A stretch of 64,000 nt of DNA from Streptococcus suis (GTDB lineage Bacteria; Bacillota; Bacilli; Lactobacillales; Streptococcaceae). A program made the translations under genes and the position numbers. Shown one piece after another: positions 17,295 through 26,562 of the stretch; position 1 is the first letter of the stretch, and each line of letters opens with the position of its first letter. The notes under the pieces are model-generated. The model had not been told where the DNA came from. It saw only the letters and a program-made list of their open reading frames with translations, and made no database searches. Location of the stretch: NCBI RefSeq assembly GCF_016775005.1, contig NZ_JAEUXI010000003.1, positions 62,001 through 126,000 of the forward strand, written 5' to 3'.

Positions 17295-19238
17295 ATGTCA
17301 CAAATTATTGAATTACCAGAGATTTTAGCCAACCAGATTGCGGCGGGCGAGGTGATTGAACGTCCAGCCAGCGTGGTCAAGGAGTTGGTGGAGAACTCGA
17401 TTGATGCAGGTGCGAGCCAGATTGAGATTCGCATTGAAGAAGCTGGACTCAAATCCATTCAAATCACAGACAACGGAGAGGGGATTGCTCCTGACCAAGT
17501 GGCATTGGCCCTGCGACGTCATGCGACCAGTAAGATTAAAAATCAGGCAGACCTTTTCCGCATTCGGACTTTGGGTTTTCGTGGTGAAGCCCTGCCGTCG
17601 ATTGCCTCTGTCAGTCACATGACCATTGAAACGGCGACAGACCAGCACGCTCATGGTTTGCGTCTGGTTTCCAAAGGCGGAGTGATCGAGTCGGAGGAGC
17701 CGATCAGCCGCCCAGTCGGCACCCAGATGATCGTTTCGGACCTGTTTTACAATACACCAGCCCGTCTCAAGTATGTCCGCAGTCAACAAGCGGAGTTATC
17801 GCATATCGCAGACATCATCAACAGACTGAGCCTGGCCCATCCTGAAATTTCCTTTATCCTAGTTAACGAAGGGCGAGAATTGATGCGTACGGCAGGAACA
17901 GGTAAACTTCGTCAAGCTATTTCAGGCATTTACGGCATCGCTTCTGCCAAAAAAATGGTGGAGATTGAGGCGGAAGACCTGGATTTTCGTGTATCGGGTT
18001 ATGTTTCCTTGCCAGAATTGACTCGTGCCAACCGCAACTATATTTCCATTTTCATCAATGGTCGCTACATCAAGAATTTCTTGCTCAATCGTGCTATTTT
18101 GGAAGGCTACGGCAGCAAGCTCATGGTAGGTCGTTTTCCGCTGGCTGTGATTTCCATTGAGATTGACCCCTATCTTGCTGATGTCAATGTCCATCCGACT
18201 AAGCAAGAGGTCCGCATCTCCAAGGAAAAGGAACTCATGACCCTGATTCGCGAGGCTATTTTCAAGGCTCTTAAGGAACAGGACCTGATTCCTGACGCTC
18301 TTGAAAACCTTGCCCAGTCTAGCACCCGTCCGAGGGTAAAGGTCAAGGTAGAGCAGGGAACCTTGCCTCTCAAGGAAAGTAATCTTTACTATGATACCCT
18401 TAAGCAGGATTTCTACTTAAAACCAGAAGTAGTTTCCGAGGAAATCAAACCCTTGGAAGAAGACACCGGCTTGACAGAAAAGACAAAAGAAGTTGACAAG
18501 TCTGTCAACATCAAATTTGCGCAGAGATTAGAAGAGGAACTGGAAGATCTCGACCATCCCCACCTGTCTTCAAAAGAATTGGCTAAATTAGCAGATAAAC
18601 TAGACCAAGAGGAAACCTCAACCTTTCCAGAATTGGAATACTTTGGGCAGATGCACGGGACTTACCTGTTTGCACAAGGGAAGACAGGATTGTACATCAT
18701 TGACCAACACGCCGCACAGGAGCGGGTCAAATATGAATATTATCGGGAAAAGATTGGTCAGGTAGATAACTCCGCCCAGCAGTTATTAGTACCGTATATC
18801 TTTGAATTCCCTCAAAATGATGCCATGAATCTGATTCACAAAATGGACGCCCTCCGTCAAGTTGGTGTCAACTTGGAAGAGTATGGTGTCAACCAGTTTA
18901 TCTTGCGGGAGCATCCTATCTGGATGAAGGAAGAGGAGATTGAGTCAGGTATTTATGAGATGTGCGATATGTTGCTCTTGACCGATCAGGTGTCCATCAA
19001 GCAGTATCGGGCAGAGTTGGCTATCATGATGTCCTGTAAACGGTCAATCAAGGCCAACCATGCTTTGGATGACTATTCAGCACGCGACTTATTGCGGCAA
19101 TTATCGCATTGTCAAAATCCTTATAACTGCCCGCACGGCCGTCCAGTTTTAGTTCATTTTAGCAAATCGGATATGGAGAAGATGTTCCGTCGCATTCAGG
19201 AAAATCATACGAGTCTACGTGAACTAGGCAAGTATTAA
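17295..19238 (+). CDS. mutL: DNA mismatch repair protein MutL
   Basis: GHKL-type ATPase and nicking endonuclease of 647 residues. N-terminal ATPase motifs are [18 protein letters not shown] and [15 protein letters not shown]. The C-terminal domain carries [12 protein letters not shown], the metal-binding endonuclease motif of MutL proteins from bacteria lacking MutH, and CPHGRP near the end. A hydrophilic linker (about residues 340-440) separates the two. It works with MutS, encoded 1.3 kb upstream, and is followed after 40 bp by ruvA. Confidence 0.97.
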   Translation: MSQIIELPEILANQIAAGEVIERPASVVKELVENSIDAGASQIEIRIEEAGLKSIQITDNGEGIAPDQVALALRRHATSKIKNQADLFRIRTLGFRGEALPSIASVSHMTIETATDQHAHGLRLVSKGGVIESEEPISRPVGTQMIVSDLFYNTPARLKYVRSQQAELSHIADIINRLSLAHPEISFILVNEGRELMRTAGTGKLRQAISGIYGIASAKKMVEIEAEDLDFRVSGYVSLPELTRANRNYISIFINGRYIKNFLLNRAILEGYGSKLMVGRFPLAVISIEIDPYLADVNVHPTKQEVRISKEKELMTLIREAIFKALKEQDLIPDALENLAQSSTRPRVKVKVEQGTLPLKESNLYYDTLKQDFYLKPEVVSEEIKPLEEDTGLTEKTKEVDKSVNIKFAQRLEEELEDLDHPHLSSKELAKLADKLDQEETSTFPELEYFGQMHGTYLFAQGKTGLYIIDQHAAQERVKYEYYREKIGQVDNSAQQLLVPYIFEFPQNDAMNLIHKMDALRQVGVNLEEYGVNQFILREHPIWMKEEEIESGIYEMCDMLLLTDQVSIKQYRAELAIMMSCKRSIKANHALDDYSARDLLRQLSHCQNPYNCPHGRPVLVHFSKSDMEKMFRRIQENHTSLRELGKY

Positions 19239-19278
19239 CATAGTTGACAAAGAGTTGACACACTAGTAAAGGAAGTAT

Positions 19279-19869
19279 ATGTACGACTATATCAAAGGAA
19301 TTTTAACAAAAATCACTGCAAAGTATATTGTAGTAGAAACGCATGGAGTAGGTTATCTCTTGCAGGTGGCCAATCCCTACGCTTACTCTGGGCAGGTCCA
19401 CCAAGAAGTGACTGTCTATACGCATCAAGTGATTCGTGAAGATGCTCATTTGCTTTACGGATTTATGACAGAAGCTGAAAAATCTGTTTTTCTCAGCCTG
19501 ATTTCTGTTTCAGGCATCGGTCCGACAACAGCTCTAGCGATTATTGCAGTTGATGATAACGACGGTCTGGTGCGGGCTATTGAGCAGAAGAATATTACCT
19601 ATCTGACCAAGTTTCCAAAAATAGGCAAAAAAACAGCCCAGCAAATGATTTTGGACCTGGAAGGCAAGTTTGTCATGAGTGAAGAAGCGGGTCCTGTTCA
19701 ACAAGTAGCACCATCCAGTGAAAATATCGCCCTCGATGAAGCTATGGAGGCTATGGAAGCTCTTGGCTACCGTCCAGCCGAACTCAAGAAAATCAAGAAA
19801 TTCTTCGACGGTACCAACGACACCGCAGAAAACTACATCAAGTCAGCCCTCAAAATGTTGATGAAGTGA
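19279..19869 (+). CDS. ruvA: Holliday junction DNA helicase subunit RuvA
   Basis: DNA-binding subunit of 196 residues that holds the four-way junction for RuvB. The N-terminal OB fold begins [21 protein letters not shown], the central helix-hairpin-helix pair includes [12 protein letters not shown] and [16 protein letters not shown], and the C-terminal RuvB-contact domain ends in [11 protein letters not shown]. It follows mutL after 40 bp with an AAAGGAAG site and no intervening terminator. ruvB is not in the window. Confidence 0.95.
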   Translation: MYDYIKGILTKITAKYIVVETHGVGYLLQVANPYAYSGQVHQEVTVYTHQVIREDAHLLYGFMTEAEKSVFLSLISVSGIGPTTALAIIAVDDNDGLVRAIEQKNITYLTKFPKIGKKTAQQMILDLEGKFVMSEEAGPVQQVAPSSENIALDEAMEAMEALGYRPAELKKIKKFFDGTNDTAENYIKSALKMLMK

Positions 19870-20563
19870 TAGGATACTAAGGCGTTAAACGATACAAAGC
19901 AAAATAGGAAAGCTGACGCAGATGCTTTGGCATCTAGGAAGTCTTTATCTTTTTGCAAAGTATCGTAGCCGTGTTCAAGTAATAAGATACAAAGGACGTA
20001 AAGGACAAAGAGAAAATAGACGGGCGAACAGAAATTTTGCTAGAAATTTCGTTGTGAGGCCTCCGCAATGACAGCTAGGTAAGAGGCGAGTTTTAACGAC
20101 GCCTCTTGCCAGATGTCAACTGCGTTATTCGGTGATATTTAGGATTTAGGGTTATGTTTCTCACAGTCCTTAGTCCGTGTTCAATTAACGTACTAATATG
20201 ATGGTTAAAAAGTTTTGTTTTGTTACTCAAAGTTTGAGTCAACATCTCAGCGCAGTGGTTGATTGGCAGATTTGTTCGTGTTTCACACTTCAAATCTGAC
20301 CTAATCAACTGTGCGGGGGCAGGAAGACGAATTCTTTTTTATCTGTAGAATTCTTTCCTGCTCCCACTACGGCAATCGCTATTTGCGACTTGCCTAGTTA
20401 CCTTACTAACTCGCCACAAAAATAATATCGATTTTTGTGGCTCATGTCGTGTCCAGATACTAAGGAGTTAGGTGAAACGAAGCAAGTAGTGACTTTCTTT
20501 GTTTTTACTGCAACTTTTAGTAGGTCTCTAGTGCATCTTAGTTATTCCCGATAAGGAGTTTCT
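19870..20563. repeat. repeat-rich intergenic region between ruvA and tag
   Basis: This 694-bp gap has no convincing gene. It holds three related segments of about 30 bp that begin GATACTAAGG or GATACAAAGG (19873, 19986, 20456). A copy of a dispersed element also found at 59385 starts at 20244. A hairpin of GGGGGCAGGAA-type and TTCCTGCTCCC-type arms containing inner GAATTC arms spans about 20315-20366. The gap looks like a stack of degenerate small repeats. Confidence 0.65.
20244..20366. repeat. dispersed repeat element, copy 1
   Basis: The first 40 bases (20244-20283) are identical to 59385-59424, and the next roughly 25 bases are about 80 percent similar. It ends in a long hairpin with a G-rich left arm and C-rich right arm, as copy 2 also does. 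An exact 7-bp inverted repeat, ACTCAAA/TTTGAGT, lies just before it (20225-20239). Confidence 0.7.
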
Positions 20564-21115
20564 ATGTCCCGTTGTGCTTGGGTCAATCCCAATAATCCCT
20601 TATATATTGCTTACCATGATGAAGAATGGGGCAAGCCGCTTCATGATGAGTGGGCTCTGTTTGAGTTGCTCTGCTTGGAGTCCTATCAAGCTGGACTTTC
20701 TTGGGAAATTGTCCTCAACAAACGCCAGGCTTTCCGCTCTGCCTTTTTCAACTTCGATGTTCAAAAGGTTGCAGCTATGACAGACAGTGAGTTGGATAGA
20801 CTGCTGGCTAACCCATACATCATTCGTCACAAAGCTAAGCTGTATGCAACCCGTACCAATGCTCAGGCCTTTCTTCGAGTACAGGAGGAGTTTGGGAGCT
20901 TTGATCATTATCTCTGGGATTGGGTTGGCTTTACACCGATTGACAATCCTGTCAAGTCCTTCCGAGATTTGCCGACCAAGAATGCCCTGTCCGAACGCCT
21001 GTCCAAAGATTTGAAAAAACGAGGCTTCAAATTTGTCGGTCCTGTCTGTGTTTATTCTTATTTACAGGCGGCGGGTTTGCTGAATGAGCATGAGGTAAAT
21101 TGTCAATATAAATAA
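20564..21115 (+). CDS. tag: 3-methyladenine DNA glycosylase I
   Basis: Base-excision repair enzyme of 183 residues removing 3-methyladenine from DNA. It opens with RCAWVN, YHDEEWG and ESYQAGLSWEIVLNKR, the zinc-binding and catalytic segments of Tag; PTKNALSERLSKDLKKRGFKFVGPVCVYSYLQA and the terminal HEVNC follow. ATAAGGAG precedes the ATG by about six bases. It follows ruvA, as in other streptococci, although a repeat-filled gap separates them here. Confidence 0.93.
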   Translation: MSRCAWVNPNNPLYIAYHDEEWGKPLHDEWALFELLCLESYQAGLSWEIVLNKRQAFRSAFFNFDVQKVAAMTDSELDRLLANPYIIRHKAKLYATRTNAQAFLRVQEEFGSFDHYLWDWVGFTPIDNPVKSFRDLPTKNALSERLSKDLKKRGFKFVGPVCVYSYLQAAGLLNEHEVNCQYK

Positions 21116-21135
21116 AATGAGCGGAATAATCCAGC

Positions 21136-21991
21136 TCATTTTTTGTAGAATTTTTCCAACTCGATACGCATGGTTTCTAATAAAGTTTCTTCCTGAGTTA
21201 ATTCAAGAATTGTCAATCCTTGATCAATTAATTCCTGATTGTTCTGACAGATTCCCAGTCGAATGGAAGAAAAGCCAAGTCGGTCATAACGTTTGGTTTG
21301 TTTGGCAAAATCATATGCAAGGCAAGTAATTTTTTCGCATTCCTTTAGGCGATGGTTATAAAGGTAGATGGTGGCTAGGTTGCTCAACAAGCTGTGTTTG
21401 GTATCAGAGATTTGAGAATAATCCGTATATTTTTTAAGGCTGTCTATAATCTTATTGGTAATGTCTGGCAATTGCTCTAGAGGAAAGTGAAACAAAATAG
21501 CATTGAGCATCTTTAGGTCACGCTCATACCAAGTATCTTACTTTTCAAGCATACTCCACATTTTCTGAGTAACAATTTGCTGTTCTTGGGACGGCTGTAA
21601 AAAAACCATGTTCGCGGACAGCAATCCCAACCGTTACCATGTCAAGGATATATTCGATAGGTATATCGTGATGCGTCTTTAGATGTTTTTCGCATTGTTC
21701 ACGAATATCCTTTAGATTAGAACGGTTTGATGACGAGCTGTAATGATATATTCTATTGAAAATAGTCTGTCGTAAGCTGGGTTGATACAGGTTACAGATA
21801 TACCGAAATTCTTCTAAGCTCATATTGATTTGATCCAGTAAGAAAATCATATTTTCAAACTTAGGCATGGATTGATTGTTCTTAATTTTAGCAAGAGTTG
21901 TTCGTGAAAGAACATTTCCACAGACTTGTTCCTGTGTCAGTCCCTTGGACTCTCTAATCATTTTATAAATACTTCCAAAATCCCAACGCAT
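21136..21991 (-). pseudogene. broken Rgg-family transcriptional regulator
   Basis: Two reading frames together form one Rgg/MutR-type regulator of about 284 residues. The first (21991 to 21545) has the helix-turn-helix FGSIYKMIRESKGLTQEQVCGNVLSRTTLAKI and the start of the helical domain. The second (21510 to 21136) continues with MLNAILFHFPLEQLPDI. Two lesions separate them: an extra base in the run of seven A at 21599-21605 (plus strand), and an in-frame TAA at 21538-21540 in the restored frame just before DTWYERDLKMLN. The truncated 148-residue product keeps the DNA-binding domain. GGAGG precedes the start. Confidence 0.82.
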
Positions 21992-22048
21992 AATGCCTCC
22001 AAAATATGAATAAAGTGTACAAATTTACTAATCGCTACAGTTTTATTG

Positions 22049-22054
22049 TATAAT
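22049..22054 (+). promoter_or_regulatory. -10 of the small membrane gene divergent from rgg
   Basis: TATAAT in TTGTATAATAATA, with TTACTA (22025-22030) 18 bp upstream. The 88-bp region between it and the broken regulator is a natural place for an Rgg site. Confidence 0.5.
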
Positions 22055-22079
22055 AATATACAAAAAAGAGGTGAGATTT

Positions 22080-22265
22080 ATGAACTGGTTCAAGAAAAAA
22101 TTTCCATTTGTTGTAGCCTATCTGCTGGTACCTACCCTAGTTTATGAGTGGCTAGGCATGACAGGTGTAAATTATGCTTCGGAGTATTCAGTCGTGTATG
22201 CCATGCACTGTCTCGTTCTAATTATTGCGATAACCTTTGTTTACCTCACTCGTTTTCATCGATGA
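22080..22265 (+). CDS. small membrane protein divergent from broken rgg
   Basis: A 61-residue protein starting MNWFKKKFPFVV. It has two hydrophobic helices (about 9-22 and 38-55) separated by a short loop. ATG at 22080 has AAGAGGTGAG upstream; a GTG at 22071 is the alternative. Rgg regulators often control the divergent neighbour, so this may be its former target. It is too long and too hydrophobic throughout to be a typical SHP pheromone. No family recognised. Confidence 0.55.
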   Translation: MNWFKKKFPFVVAYLLVPTLVYEWLGMTGVNYASEYSVVYAMHCLVLIIAITFVYLTRFHR

Positions 22266-22306
22266 AAGGGATAGGCTGGAATCGAAGAAATAGACTCTAT
22301 TATTTA

Positions 22307-22336
22307 TCAAAATCTCTTGAAAATTCAAGAGATTTT
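22307..22336 (+). terminator. terminator before cinA
   Basis: AAAATCTCTTGAA and TTCAAGAGATTTTT are exact complements around AA, ending the upstream small gene. Confidence 0.9.
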
Positions 22337-22375
22337 TGACATTTTATGATACAATGAACCAGATTGTGACGGATT

Positions 22376-22383
22376 TACGAATG
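22376..22383 (+). promoter_or_regulatory. competence (cin-box-like) promoter element of cinA-recA
   Basis: TACGAATG matches seven of eight bases of the SigX/ComX cin-box TACGAATA. It lies 42 bp upstream of cinA, at a suitable distance for the -10 of an alternative-sigma promoter. cinA-recA is a late competence operon in pneumococcus and relatives. No good housekeeping promoter stands between the terminator at 22336 and cinA. Confidence 0.7.
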
Positions 22384-22424
22384 AATAAATGAGCAGGTAA
22401 CTGTATCTTTATCAGAGGAGGAAT

Positions 22425-23606
22425 ATGAAAGCAGAACTAATCGCAGTTGGGACAGAGATTTTGACAGGTCAAATCGTTAATACAAACGCCCAGTTCCTTT
22501 CGGAGAAATGTGCAGAGCTTGGAATTGATGTTTACTTCCACACAGCTGTAGGGGATAATGCAAGCAGGCTTTTGTCTGTTCTGGAGGTGGCTAGCCAACG
22601 CAGTGATTTGGTTATCTTGTGTGGAGGTCTGGGTCCAACGGAAGATGACTTGACCAAGCAGACCTTGGCGGCCTTCTTAGGTAGAAACTTGGTTTTTGAT
22701 GATGAGGCTATGGAAAAATTAGACCGCTTTTTTGCCAGTCGGCCAGGTCGTGTCCGTACGCCTAACAATGAACGTCAGGCACAGATTATTGAGGGAAGCT
22801 TTGCCTTGCAAAATCCAACTGGTTTGGCAGTTGGAGGCATGATTGAGCAAAATGGGGTGTCCTATGTTGTCTTACCGGGTCCGCCTAGCGAACTCAAGGC
22901 TATGTTTACAAGAAGTTTACAGCCCTTGCTTATTCAGTCAAGTCAACAACTCTACTCTCGTGTCCTACGCTTTTTTGGAATAGGGGAAAGTCAGTTGGTG
23001 ACTGTTTTGGCAGATTTGATTGACAAGCAAACAGACCCGACTCTTGCTCCGTATGCAAAAGTTGGAGAAGTCACGCTTCGATTATCTACCAAGGCAACCA
23101 GCCAAGAAGTTGCAGATCAACGTCTGAATCAGTTGGAAGAAGAAATCTTGCAACGTGACAAACTGGCAGATTACTTCTATGCCTATGGTGAAGAAAATAG
23201 CCTGGTACAAACGGTAGCGGATCGGTTGGTGGCGAAACAAGAAAGCATAGCCATCGTGGAGCAAGGTACAGGTGGCCTCTTGCAGGCTGAATTGAGCCTG
23301 GCTCTGGAAAATCAGGCTTATTTTAGCGGTGGGAAAGTCATCGGTCAGCAGGGAACAGGTTCGGGCAGGTGCTGGGAAGAAGCTGGTCGCATTCGGCAGG
23401 ATTTGCAAGCGGATTTGGGGTTGTCTGTGTCGGTGCGTATCAAGCCTGAATCGACAGAGGACAACGTCATTGCCAAGGTTTGTCTTGCTCTGGCAAGTAC
23501 CTCTGGGATTGCCCAAATGGAGGTGGACCTGGGAGGGTATTCCTGGAGTCACATTCGTCAATTGGCAGTGATGCAGGCCCTTGATTTCGTGCGAAAAACT
23601 TTGTGA
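22425..23606 (+). CDS. cinA: competence-induced protein CinA with a degenerate C-terminal domain
   Basis: Protein of 393 residues. The N-terminal molybdopterin-binding-like domain is well preserved ([49 protein letters not shown]). The C-terminal CinA domain is eroded: the position of the catalytic AESCTGG-type motif reads VEQGTGG, the usual GGV-Y segment is GGKVIGQQ, and the VTGIAGP-type motif is absent. It is also some 20-25 residues shorter than typical CinA. The deamidase activity of the domain is therefore probably lost while the N-terminal domain may still act. GAGGAGG precedes the ATG. Confidence 0.9.
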   Translation: MKAELIAVGTEILTGQIVNTNAQFLSEKCAELGIDVYFHTAVGDNASRLLSVLEVASQRSDLVILCGGLGPTEDDLTKQTLAAFLGRNLVFDDEAMEKLDRFFASRPGRVRTPNNERQAQIIEGSFALQNPTGLAVGGMIEQNGVSYVVLPGPPSELKAMFTRSLQPLLIQSSQQLYSRVLRFFGIGESQLVTVLADLIDKQTDPTLAPYAKVGEVTLRLSTKATSQEVADQRLNQLEEEILQRDKLADYFYAYGEENSLVQTVADRLVAKQESIAIVEQGTGGLLQAELSLALENQAYFSGGKVIGQQGTGSGRCWEEAGRIRQDLQADLGLSVSVRIKPESTEDNVIAKVCLALASTSGIAQMEVDLGGYSWSHIRQLAVMQALDFVRKTL

Positions 23607-23628
23607 AACAGTAAAACTTTGCTATAAT
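23601..23628 (+). promoter_or_regulatory. internal recA promoter
   Basis: TTGTGA (23601-23606, overlapping the cinA stop) and TATAAT (23623-23628) are 16 bp apart, 28 bases before recA. It would give competence-independent recA expression. Confidence 0.6.
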
Positions 23629-23655
23629 GGATTGATTACAAAAGAGGAGAAAGAA

Positions 23656-24801
23656 ATGGCAAAAAAACCTGGTAAAAAATTAGAAGATATTACGAAAAAA
23701 TTTGGTGATGAGCGTAAAAAAGCGCTCGATGATGCCTTAAAAACAATTGAAAAGGATTTTGGTAAAGGTGCCATTATGCGCCTTGGTGAGCGGGCTGAGC
23801 AAAAAGTGCAAGTAATGAGTTCAGGTAGCTTGTCCATTGATATTGCCTTGGGTGCTGGTGGCTATCCTAAAGGCCGTATCATTGAAATTTATGGCCCTGA
23901 GTCATCAGGTAAAACAACCGTTGCTCTTCATGCGGTTGCACAGGCGCAAAAAGAAGGTGGAATTGCTGCTTTTATCGATGCGGAGCATGCCTTGGATCCG
24001 GCTTATGCGGCAGCTCTTGGTGTCAACATTGACGAGTTGCTCTTGTCACAGCCAGACTCTGGTGAGCAAGGTCTTGAAATTGCAGGCAAGTTGATCGACT
24101 CTGGTGCAGTTGACTTGGTTGTTGTGGACTCTGTTGCTGCCCTAGTCCCACGTGCAGAAATCGATGGTGATATCGGTGATAGTCACGTTGGTTTGCAGGC
24201 TCGGATGATGAGTCAGGCTATGCGTAAGTTATCGGCTTCTATTAACAAAACCAAAACCATTGCAATCTTTATCAACCAGTTGCGTGAAAAAGTGGGTGTT
24301 ATGTTTGGTAACCCTGAAACAACACCTGGTGGCCGTGCGCTGAAATTCTATGCATCAGTTCGTATGGATGTTCGTGGTAATACACAAATCAAGGGTACTG
24401 GTGACCAGAAAGATCAAAACGTCGGTAAAGAAACCAAGGTTAAGATTGTGAAGAACAAGGTAGCTCCTCCATTTAAGGAAGCTGTCGTGGAAATCATGTA
24501 CGGTCAGGGGATTTCACAAACTGGTGAGTTGATTGAAATTGGTAGCAATCTTGGCATCATACAGAAAGCAGGAGCTTGGTACTCTTACAACGGTGATAAG
24601 ATTGGTCAAGGTTCTGAAAATGCTAAGAAGTTCTTGGCAGAAAATCCAGCTATTTTTGAAGAAATTGATCGCAAGATTCGTGTGCATTATGGCTTGATTG
24701 AAGATGACCAAGCGGAAGTTCAAGAAGACACTGCTCCAGCTATCGACAGCGTTGAAGATGTTGTTTTGGACTTGGACGGTGGCATCGAATTGGAAGACTA
24801 A
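23656..24801 (+). CDS. recA: recombinase RecA
   Basis: DNA strand-exchange ATPase of 381 residues. Walker A is GPESSGKTT, Walker B is [10 protein letters not shown], and the L2 loop region [19 protein letters not shown] is present; an acidic C-terminal tail ends in [13 protein letters not shown] at 23656 ([11 protein letters not shown]) follows AGAGGAGAAAG; the longer frame starts inside cinA and is rejected. It lies downstream of cinA on the competence operon and has its own promoter too. Needed for homologous recombination, transformation and SOS-type responses. Confidence 0.97.
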   Translation: MAKKPGKKLEDITKKFGDERKKALDDALKTIEKDFGKGAIMRLGERAEQKVQVMSSGSLSIDIALGAGGYPKGRIIEIYGPESSGKTTVALHAVAQAQKEGGIAAFIDAEHALDPAYAAALGVNIDELLLSQPDSGEQGLEIAGKLIDSGAVDLVVVDSVAALVPRAEIDGDIGDSHVGLQARMMSQAMRKLSASINKTKTIAIFINQLREKVGVMFGNPETTPGGRALKFYASVRMDVRGNTQIKGTGDQKDQNVGKETKVKIVKNKVAPPFKEAVVEIMYGQGISQTGELIEIGSNLGIIQKAGAWYSYNGDKIGQGSENAKKFLAENPAIFEEIDRKIRVHYGLIEDDQAEVQEDTAPAIDSVEDVVLDLDGGIELED

Positions 24802-24806
24802 GGAAG

Positions 24807-24832
24807 AAGTTTGGGGAAACCTAAACTTTTTT
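24807..24832 (+). terminator. recA terminator
   Basis: AAGTTTGGG and CCTAAACTT pair around GAAA followed by a T run. A second, longer inverted repeat (TTTTTTAGGA at 24840 with TCCTAAAAAA near 24883) lies just downstream. Confidence 0.8.
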
Positions 24833-24928
24833 CTCTCATTTTTTAGGAAAACGGTTGAAAAAGAGGAAATTCTCCTAAAAAATCTAAAGAAATCGAAAAA
24901 TAGGTCTTCAGACTGAGTTAGAATGTGG

Positions 24929-24944
24929 TATAATGGGCTATAAT
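24929..24944 (+). promoter_or_regulatory. tandem -10 hexamers upstream of spx
   Basis: Two TATAAT hexamers (24929-24934 and 24939-24944) lie ten bases apart; the first is an extended TGGTATAAT. They may mark two alternative starts for the redox regulator gene. Confidence 0.55.
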
Positions 24945-24977
24945 GTGTATAGGACGATGTAGCAAAGGAGTGCCTAC

Positions 24978-25376
24978 ATGATTAAAATTTATACTGTTTC
25001 TAGTTGTACAAGTTGCAAAAAAGCAAAAAATTGGCTGAATGCTCACCAGCTATCTTATAATGAGCACAACCTCGGTAAGGAATCCATTACCAAGGAAGAA
25101 ATTTTGAATATCTTAACAAAAACAGAAAATGGGATTGCTTCAATCGTTTCTTCAAAAAACCGTTATGCCAAAAGTTTGGAATGCGATATTGAAGAATTAA
25201 GCGTCAGTGAAGTGATCGATTTGATTACTGAAAATCCGCGTATCTTAAAAAGCCCAATCTTAATTGACGAGAAACGCCTGCAGGTTGGTTATAAAGAAGA
25301 CGATATTCGCGCTTTTCTTCCTCGCTCTGTTCGGAATGTTGAAAACGCCCAGGCAAGAATGAGGGCAGCTCTATAA
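24978..25376 (+). CDS. spx: Spx/ArsC-family redox regulator
   Basis: Protein of 132 residues of the ArsC-like fold that binds the RNA polymerase alpha C-terminal domain under thiol stress. The redox switch CTSC is at residues 10-13, within YTVSSCTSCKKAKNWL, and the C-terminal part has ENPRILKSPILIDEKRLQVGY and the LPRSVR tail typical of Spx. CxxC retention argues for true Spx rather than an arsenate reductase. AAAGGAG precedes the start. Streptococci usually have two Spx paralogues (SpxA1/A2); I cannot tell which this is. Confidence 0.9.
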   Translation: MIKIYTVSSCTSCKKAKNWLNAHQLSYNEHNLGKESITKEEILNILTKTENGIASIVSSKNRYAKSLECDIEELSVSEVIDLITENPRILKSPILIDEKRLQVGYKEDDIRAFLPRSVRNVENAQARMRAAL

Positions 25377-25384
25377 GATGGATG

Positions 25385-25416
25385 GAAAGAACTCTGTTTT
25401 AAAGGGTTCTTTTCTG
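25385..25416 (+). terminator. spx terminator
   Basis: AAAGAACTCT and AGGGTTCTTT arms pair around GTTTTAA, followed by T-rich sequence. Confidence 0.75.
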
Positions 25417-25424
25417 CGTTCTTA

Positions 25425-25453
25425 TTGAGTTTTAAGCGCTTTTATGCTATAAT
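25425..25453 (+). promoter_or_regulatory. ireB operon promoter
   Basis: TTGAGT (25425-25430) and TATAAT (25448-25453) are 17 bp apart with TGC before the -10, making an extended promoter for ireB-ruvX-DUF1292. Confidence 0.75.
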
Positions 25454-25489
25454 GAATAGAATATAATAAAGAAGAAAGAAGGTGTGTGT

Positions 25490-25756
25490 ATGGGATTTAC
25501 AGAAGAAACTGTCCGTTTCCGTTTAGATGATACCAATAAACAAGAAATCAGTGAAACCTTGACCAATGTGTATCGCTCGTTAGACGAGAAAGGGTATAAT
25601 CCAATCAACCAGATTGTTGGCTATGTATTGAGTGGAGACCCAGCTTACATACCACGCTACAATGACGCTCGTAATCAAATCCGTAAGTATGAGCGCGATG
25701 AAATCGTAGAAGAATTGGTTCGCTTCTACTTGAAGAACAACGGGATTGACCTCTAA
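25490..25756 (+). CDS. ireB: IreB family regulatory phosphoprotein (UPF0297)
   Basis: Small cytoplasmic protein of 88 residues, with [10 protein letters not shown] near the N terminus and [28 protein letters not shown] in the middle, which is the family signature. In enterococci IreB is phosphorylated by the IreK Ser/Thr kinase and opposes cephalosporin resistance; the kinase is not in this window. ATG at 25490 follows AGAAGG; an earlier GTG would place this inside the gene. The stop TAATG overlaps the ruvX start by one base. Confidence 0.92.
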   Translation: MGFTEETVRFRLDDTNKQEISETLTNVYRSLDEKGYNPINQIVGYVLSGDPAYIPRYNDARNQIRKYERDEIVEELVRFYLKNNGIDL

Positions 25757-26175
25757 TGAGGATTATGGGATTAGATGTCGGTTCAAAGACAGTTGGTGTT
25801 GCCATTTCAGACCCACTTGGATTTACCGCCCAAGGTCTGGAAATCATCGCAATCGATGAAGAAAAGGGTGTCTTTGGATTGGACAGACTGCGCGAGCTGG
25901 TTGAACAATACAAGGTAGAAAAATTTGTTATTGGCTTGCCCAAGAACATGAACAATACAAGTGGTCCCCGAGTGGAGGCCAGTCAAGCCTACGGTTCCTT
26001 GGTTGAAAAGGAGTTTCAACTCCCAGTTGATTACCAGGATGAACGTTTGACTACAGTGGCTGCCGAGCGTATGCTGATTGAACAGGCAGATGTCAGCCGC
26101 AATAAGCGCAAAAAAGTTATTGATAAATTGGCTGCCCAGCTGATTTTACAAAATTATTTAGATAGAACATTTTAA
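25756..26175 (+). CDS. ruvX: putative Holliday junction resolvase RuvX/YqgF
   Basis: RNase H-like nuclease of 139 residues. Motifs are [18 protein letters not shown] with the first catalytic Asp, [16 protein letters not shown], and [15 protein letters not shown] containing the later acidic residues. The family acts on 16S pre-rRNA ends or DNA junctions; the exact role varies. Translationally coupled to ireB by a one-base overlap and followed after 10 bp by a DUF1292 gene. Confidence 0.93.
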   Translation: MRIMGLDVGSKTVGVAISDPLGFTAQGLEIIAIDEEKGVFGLDRLRELVEQYKVEKFVIGLPKNMNNTSGPRVEASQAYGSLVEKEFQLPVDYQDERLTTVAAERMLIEQADVSRNKRKKVIDKLAAQLILQNYLDRTF

Positions 26176-26185
26176 GGAGAATACC

Positions 26186-26509
26186 ATGTCACATCATCAT
26201 GACCATGACCACGATCACAACCACGACGAGCGCGAAATGATTACCCTCGTTGACGACCAAGGAAATGAAACCCTGTTCGAGATTCTTTTGACTATCGATG
26301 GCCAAGAAGAATTTGGTAAAAACTATGTCTTGCTTGTTCCTGCTGGAGCAGACGAAGATGAGAACGGCGAGATTGAAATTCAAGCTTACTCATTCATTGA
26401 AAATGAAAATGGTACGGAAGGCGACCTTCAACCAATCCCAGAAGATGCGACTGCAGAGTGGGATATGATTGAAGAAGTTTTCAACAGTTTCATCGAAGAA
26501 GAAGGCTAA
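26186..26509 (+). CDS. DUF1292 (UPF0473) protein with a His/Asp-rich N terminus
   Basis: Acidic cytoplasmic protein of 107 residues. The core from [24 protein letters not shown] fits DUF1292, always found after ruvX in streptococci. The first 15 residues are almost only His, Asp and Asn ([14 protein letters not shown]), which suggests metal binding. AAGGAG precedes the ATG. It is the last gene of the ireB-ruvX operon, closed by a terminator. Function unknown. Confidence 0.88.
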   Translation: MSHHHDHDHDHNHDEREMITLVDDQGNETLFEILLTIDGQEEFGKNYVLLVPAGADEDENGEIEIQAYSFIENENGTEGDLQPIPEDATAEWDMIEEVFNSFIEEEG

Positions 26510-26513
26510 ACAG

Positions 26514-26540
26514 AAACGGTTGCGAAAGCAATCGTTTTTT
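26514..26540 (+). terminator. terminator of the ireB-ruvX operon
   Basis: AACGGTTGC and GCAATCGTT pair around GAAA, followed by TTTT. Confidence 0.85.
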
Positions 26541-26562
26541 GTGTAAATTTCAGAAAATCATC

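Noticed and set aside
20093-20308. 71-codon minus-strand frame in the pre-tag gap
   Set aside because: It crosses the dispersed repeat, has no ribosome binding site and no recognised domain.
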